Made by a program: the position numbers and the translations under genes. A DNA stretch of 8,919 nt, taken from the NCBI GenBank assembly GCA_947259475.1, contig CAMYLW010000101.1, forward strand, positions 1 through 8,919, given 5' to 3'. The stretch comes from Thermodesulfobacteriota bacterium. GTDB taxonomy: Bacteria; Desulfobacterota; Syntrophobacteria; BM002. Positions 6,851-8,919 of this stretch are shown in pieces. The first letter of the stretch is position 1; every line of letters starts with the position of its first letter. The notes below the pieces were generated by a model. The model made no database searches. It was not told the origin of the DNA and was given only the letters and a program-made list of their open reading frames with translations.

Positions 6851-7331
6851 ACCGTCCGGTTTTACTCTGGTGGAACTGGCCGTTGTTCTGGTGATCCTGG
6901 CGGTAATTCTTGGACTGGTGCTCCCGGAGGCCTCATCTTTTTTCTTTCGCAGCGATCTGAAAGCGAGTTCCCGGCAGTTGGCAGGGGCGGTGGCCTACGC
7001 CAGAAGCCAGGCAATGTTGGAAGGGAGGCTCTGGGAGCTTACCTTAGACCTGGATACAGATAGCTTTTGGGCTGCGGCTGTTGAAGAAGGCGGCTCACCG
7101 GATCTTGACACCGTCAAGAAACGAACTCTTGCGGGAGAGGTTCGTTTTGTGGATGTCAAGAAATTGCCCGACGAAAATAAACGTGCTGGACGTGTTGCTC
7201 TTCATTTTCATCCCAAAGGTCTCGCAGAACCCGCAGTGATTCACCTGGCCGGTCCCGGCAATCAAATCCGAACTCTAGTTGTCAAACCATTCAATGGCCG
7301 TTTGGTAGTCCGGGAAGGATATTTGGAGTAG
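6819..7331 (+). CDS. gspH: Minor pseudopilin GspH
   Basis: This minor pseudopilin is part of the pseudopilus tip region. From ATG 6819 it is 170 residues, with a 13-residue stretch before G14|FTLVE and helix [20 protein letters not shown]. The soluble domain, with [19 protein letters not shown], is typical of GspH/FimT proteins. GAAGG at 6809-6813 could serve as ribosome-binding site. The start lies inside gspG (32-bp overlap). An ATG at 6847 overlaps the gspG stop as ATGA, a more usual junction, but it is out of frame with the pseudopilin by one base. A single-base indel there would give MNR-x-GFTLVE. So either 6819 is the start or the sequence holds an indel. Confidence 0.88.
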   Translation: MSTCRVGRSNEPSGFTLVELAVVLVILAVILGLVLPEASSFFFRSDLKASSRQLAGAVAYARSQAMLEGRLWELTLDLDTDSFWAAAVEEGGSPDLDTVKKRTLAGEVRFVDVKKLPDENKRAGRVALHFHPKGLAEPAVIHLAGPGNQIRTLVVKPFNGRLVVREGYLE

Positions 7332-7413
7332 ACAAAGGGTGCAAGGCTTAGGGCGCAAGGTACAAGGCAAAGGGCAGAGAAGAAGTTGGAGGTTAGAGGT
7401 TTGAGGTTAGAGG
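7332..7413 (+). repeat. Heptamer tandem repeats after gspH, two families
   Basis: The first family starts on the base after the gspH TAG. Its 7-bp units resemble GNNNARG (GTGCAAG at 7339, GCGCAAG at 7353, GTACAAG at 7360, GCAAAGG at 7367). After a 5-base join, four units of a second family follow: TTGGAGG at 7386, TTAGAGG at 7393, TTTGAGG at 7400 and TTAGAGG at 7407. The second family overlaps the left arm of the spacer element and the start region of gspI. Confidence 0.7.
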
Positions 7414-7493
7414 CAAAAAGACAATCAAGGCAGGTATATACTGCCTCCAACCTCAAGCGAGGCCAGACTGGCCGAGCGCTCCTCCAACCTGAT
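7382..7493 (+). repeat. ~112-bp spacer hairpin element, copy before gspI
   Basis: It aligns without gaps to 7980-8091, with about ten differences by eye. Left arm TTGAGGTTAGAGGCA can pair with TGCCTCCAACCTCAA across a ~26-base loop, which is the most variable part between copies. A second stem, GGCCAG-A-CTGGCC, sits at 7461-7473 within AGCG...AGCGCT flanks. The end CTCCTCCAACCTGAT matches the other copy exactly. It is a REP-like structured repeat and may be transcribed with the operon. Confidence 0.8.
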
Positions 7494-7880
7494 CCTGGAC
7501 CAGCGCCATGCGGATTAGGCTCGCGCGCTGGTTTCACCTTAATAGAGGTGCTGGTGGCGGTGGCCATTCTGGCTATCGCCATGGTGGCTATTCTAAAGGC
7601 CAATGTGCAGAACCTAGATGCACTGACCAAAAGCAGAGAAACGACCACGGCCTCTCTGCTGGCGGCAAGCAAGCTGGCGGAGATTGAAGCGGCGGGAGTT
7701 GCCAACTGGGGTGAATCGCAGGGGGACTTTGGTGAAGATTATCCAGAGTTCACCTGGCAAGTGGAGACTACAAGCACTGAGGTGGAAGGGTTAGAGCGAA
7801 TCGCAGTCATTGTCCAGCGGAGCGGAGGAGTTGCCGGGAGAGAGATAAGAATTGAGGAGCTCATGCTGGCAGAACAGTAG
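7386..7880 (+). CDS. gspI: Minor pseudopilin GspI, abnormal start region
   Basis: This minor pseudopilin nucleates the pseudopilus tip together with GspJ and GspK. The motif G|FTLIEVLVAVAILAIAMVAIL is clear, and LLAASKLAEIEAAG and the WQVETTSTEVEGLERIAVIV strand are typical of GspI. The mature part is about 115 residues, normal for the family. The start is the problem. No in-frame ATG or GTG lies between the previous stop and the motif. The only starts are TTGs inside the repeat element: 7386 (used here) and 7401, the latter with GGAGG 8 bases upstream. These give leaders of about 44-49 residues, mostly repeat-encoded. An ATG at 7508 would give a normal short leader (MRIRLAR...) but is out of frame by one base. 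The protein family is sure; the start is not. Confidence 0.82.
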   Translation: MEVRGLRLEAKRQSRQVYTASNLKRGQTGRALLQPDPGPAPCGLGSRAGFTLIEVLVAVAILAIAMVAILKANVQNLDALTKSRETTTASLLAASKLAEIEAAGVANWGESQGDFGEDYPEFTWQVETTSTEVEGLERIAVIVQRSGGVAGREIRIEELMLAEQ

Positions 7881-7882
7881 TC

Positions 7883-7936
7883 AGCCCTTCGACCCATTCG
7901 ACAAGCTCAGGGCTGGCAGGCTCAGGACAGGCGGGC
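7883..7936 (+). repeat. Dispersed palindromic repeat between gspI and gspJ
   Basis: AGCCCTTCGAC...TTCGACAAGCTCAGGGCT is followed by GGCAGGCTCAGGACAGGCGGG. AGCCCT at 7883 pairs with AGGGCT at 7909. It is related to 1137-1170 in gspD, but carries a partial internal duplication of TTCGAC. It starts 2 bases after the gspI stop. Confidence 0.6.
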
Positions 7937-7943
7937 AGAAGAC

Positions 7944-7964
7944 AGAGGTCAGAGGTCAGAGGAA
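7944..7964 (+). repeat. Short heptamer run (AGAGGTC) between gspI and gspJ
   Basis: AGAGGTC at 7944 and 7951 is followed by AGAGGAA. This is the same unit as the large array after gspJ (8793-8919). Confidence 0.6.
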
Positions 7965-7979
7965 ACAGAGGACAGTAAA

Positions 7980-8091
7980 GAAGTTGGAGGTTAGAGGTTT
8001 GAGGTTAGAGGCGATAAAACGGTCAAGGCAGATCTATGCTGCCTCCAACCTCAAGCGAGGCCAGATGGGCCGAGCGCTCCTCCAACCTGAT
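7980..8091 (+). repeat. ~112-bp spacer hairpin element, copy before gspJ
   Basis: It matches 7382-7493 at a constant offset of 598 bases. The same two stems are present. The inner one is GGCC-AGATG-GGCC at 8059-8071, so the likely gspJ start codon (8065-8067) lies in the hairpin loop. The gspI copy has ACT where this copy has ATG. Confidence 0.8.
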
Positions 8092-8804
8092 GCTGAGCGA
8101 GCGCTAAGCCGGCTGTGCTGGCGTTGCGGCTTTACTCTCCTAGAAATTCTTATTGCCATTGCCATTCTTGCGCTTGTAGTGATGCCATTGCCATTCTTGC
8201 GCTTGTAGTGAGCAGCCTGTACGGAGCCTACAGCGGGACGCTGGAAACCACGGAGATGGTGGAAAGCGCCAGGGATGTAGACCAGGCAGCGCGACTGGCC
8301 CTGATGCAAATGGTAGATGATTTTAGCTCTCTCTACTACAGAAAGGCAGAGGGCGAAAATGAGAATTCACCCTTTCGATTTCAGGGTGGCATGGATGCCG
8401 AAAGTGAGAGGGGAACGGTTGTCGAGTTCGCCTCAACCGCCCATCTGGGTTTTGATGGTAGCTTTCCGAACTTGCGAATTAACAGGGTGAGCTATGTGTT
8501 AGAGAAACAGGCGGATAACCAGCGATATTATAGACTTATTCGCATGGAACTACCTTTTGTCGACTTATCTGGAGAGCGAGAAGAGACCGCGGTGGAGCTT
8601 GCAGACACCGTGGAGTCGTTGACCTTGACCTATTTGAATGAGGATGGTGAGACATTGTCTCAATGGGACAGCAAGGCAGAAGAGACCGAAGGGCTTCTAC
8701 CCCGGTTGGTCCACATTCGGTTACAGTTGGCAGGAGAGAAATCGAGGGTTTTTGCCACCACAGTGGCGATACAGGCCCGAGAGGAAGAGGGCGGGAGGCA
8801 GTAG
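8065..8804 (+). pseudogene. gspJ: Minor pseudopilin GspJ, frame broken by 29-bp tandem duplication
   Basis: GspJ is a tip-complex pseudopilin that works with GspI and GspK. From ATG 8065 the frame reads MGRALLQPDAERAL, then G22|FTLLEILIAIAILALVV, and stops at 8208 after 47 residues. The rest of the protein (SSLYGAYSGTLETTEMVESARD through HIRLQLAGEKSRVF to TAG 8802-8804) is in another frame. Removing one copy of the 29-bp duplication (8154-8182 / 8183-8211) joins them exactly as ...LALVVSSLYGAY..., a normal GspJ of about 236 residues. The downstream frame opens at GTG 8115 but lacks a prepilin site. As written it cannot make pseudopilin unless the duplication is lost or ribosomes shift frame. 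Confidence 0.9.
8154..8211 (+). repeat. Perfect 29-bp tandem duplication inside gspJ
   Basis: Bases 8154-8182 and 8183-8211 are identical and adjacent, each running from TGCCATTGCC to TTGTAGTGA. The unit encodes part of the signal helix (AIAILALVV). Twenty-nine is not a multiple of three, so the extra copy shifts the frame. Confidence 0.95.
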
Positions 8805-8919
8805 GCAATAGGCAGAAGATAGAGGTCAGAGATCAGAGGTCAGAGATCAGAGGTCAGAGATCAGAGATCAGAGGTCAGAGATCAGAGGTCAGAGATCAGA
8901 CGACAGGAGGCAGTAGGCA
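8793..8919 (+). repeat. Heptamer array after gspJ (AGAGRTC), running to window edge
   Basis: About 18 consecutive 7-bp units are in one register. The first is GGGAGGC at 8793; the second, AGTAGGC, contains the gspJ stop. From 8821 to 8897 there are eleven units of only two types, AGAGGTC and AGAGATC, mostly alternating. Three degenerate units follow. GGAGGCAGTAGGCA occurs at both ends (8794-8807 and 8906-8919), 112 bases (16 units) apart. The array fills the remaining non-coding sequence and may continue past the window. Confidence 0.9.

Noticed and set aside
6847..6889. Separate small gene starting at the ATGA junction after gspG
   Set aside because: Its translation ([11 protein letters not shown]) lies in another frame of gspH and shows no independent coding signal; it is treated as a possible gspH frame anomaly.
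7852..8064. Upstream extension of the gspJ frame starting inside the gspI 3' end
   Set aside because: The translation here (PFDKLRAG..., KKLEVRGLRLEA) is entirely repeat-derived; ATG 8065 is closer to the prepilin site.
8115..8180. GTG-started frame as an independent gspJ start
   Set aside because: It reads through the signal-helix region in the wrong frame (SYCHCHSCACS) and lacks a prepilin cleavage motif, so it is only the 3' half of a broken gene.
8821..8904. CRISPR array
   Set aside because: The units are 7 bp with no spacers between them, so this is a simple tandem repeat.

Overview
The window is a stretch of a type II secretion system (T2SS, general secretory pathway) operon on the + strand of a Gram-negative bacterium. 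The gene set (secretin, assembly ATPase, inner-membrane platform, pseudopilins), the moderately GC-rich coding sequence and the intergenic repeats would fit Desulfobacterota (the former Deltaproteobacteria) or a similar environmental lineage. That placement is inference; no rRNA or housekeeping marker is present.

Layout: 1-1200 is the 3' part of gspD (secretin; its start lies before the window). 1289-2950 is gspE (motor ATPase). 3134-4360 is gspF (platform protein). 4481-6280 is an unusual multidomain gene joining a GspA/ExeA-type AAA ATPase, one membrane segment, a short GspB-like periplasmic segment and a C-terminal OmpA-like peptidoglycan-binding domain. 6305-6850 is gspG (major pseudopilin), 6819-7331 gspH, 7386-7880 gspI and 8065-8804 gspJ (minor pseudopilins). 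No real gene is seen on the - strand. gspC, gspK, gspL and gspM are not in the window and may lie outside it.

The parts form one machine. GspD is the outer-membrane pore. The GspA/B/OmpA fusion probably helps seat that pore through the peptidoglycan. GspE and GspF drive pseudopilus growth from GspG, with GspH, I and J forming its tip.

Two layers of oddity stand out. First, the spacers are unusually structured. Most intergenic gaps begin at or next to the stop codon with degenerate 7-bp tandem repeats, a different heptamer family in different gaps. Several gaps also hold a hairpin-forming element, found as two near-identical copies of about 112 bp before gspI and gspJ and as degenerate direct and inverted copies before gspF. 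A second repeat family (CCCTTCGACA...GCTCAGGGC type) lies inside the 3' end of gspD and between gspI and gspJ. Second, several genes look damaged or unusual. gspJ is frame-disrupted by a perfect 29-bp tandem duplication in its signal helix. gspE lacks about 12 residues that include the conserved PQDGR motif. gspI has no ATG or GTG start in frame with its prepilin motif. gspH has an ATGA junction start that is out of frame. Either this T2SS is decaying or phase-variable, or some of these are assembly errors; raw reads would decide.
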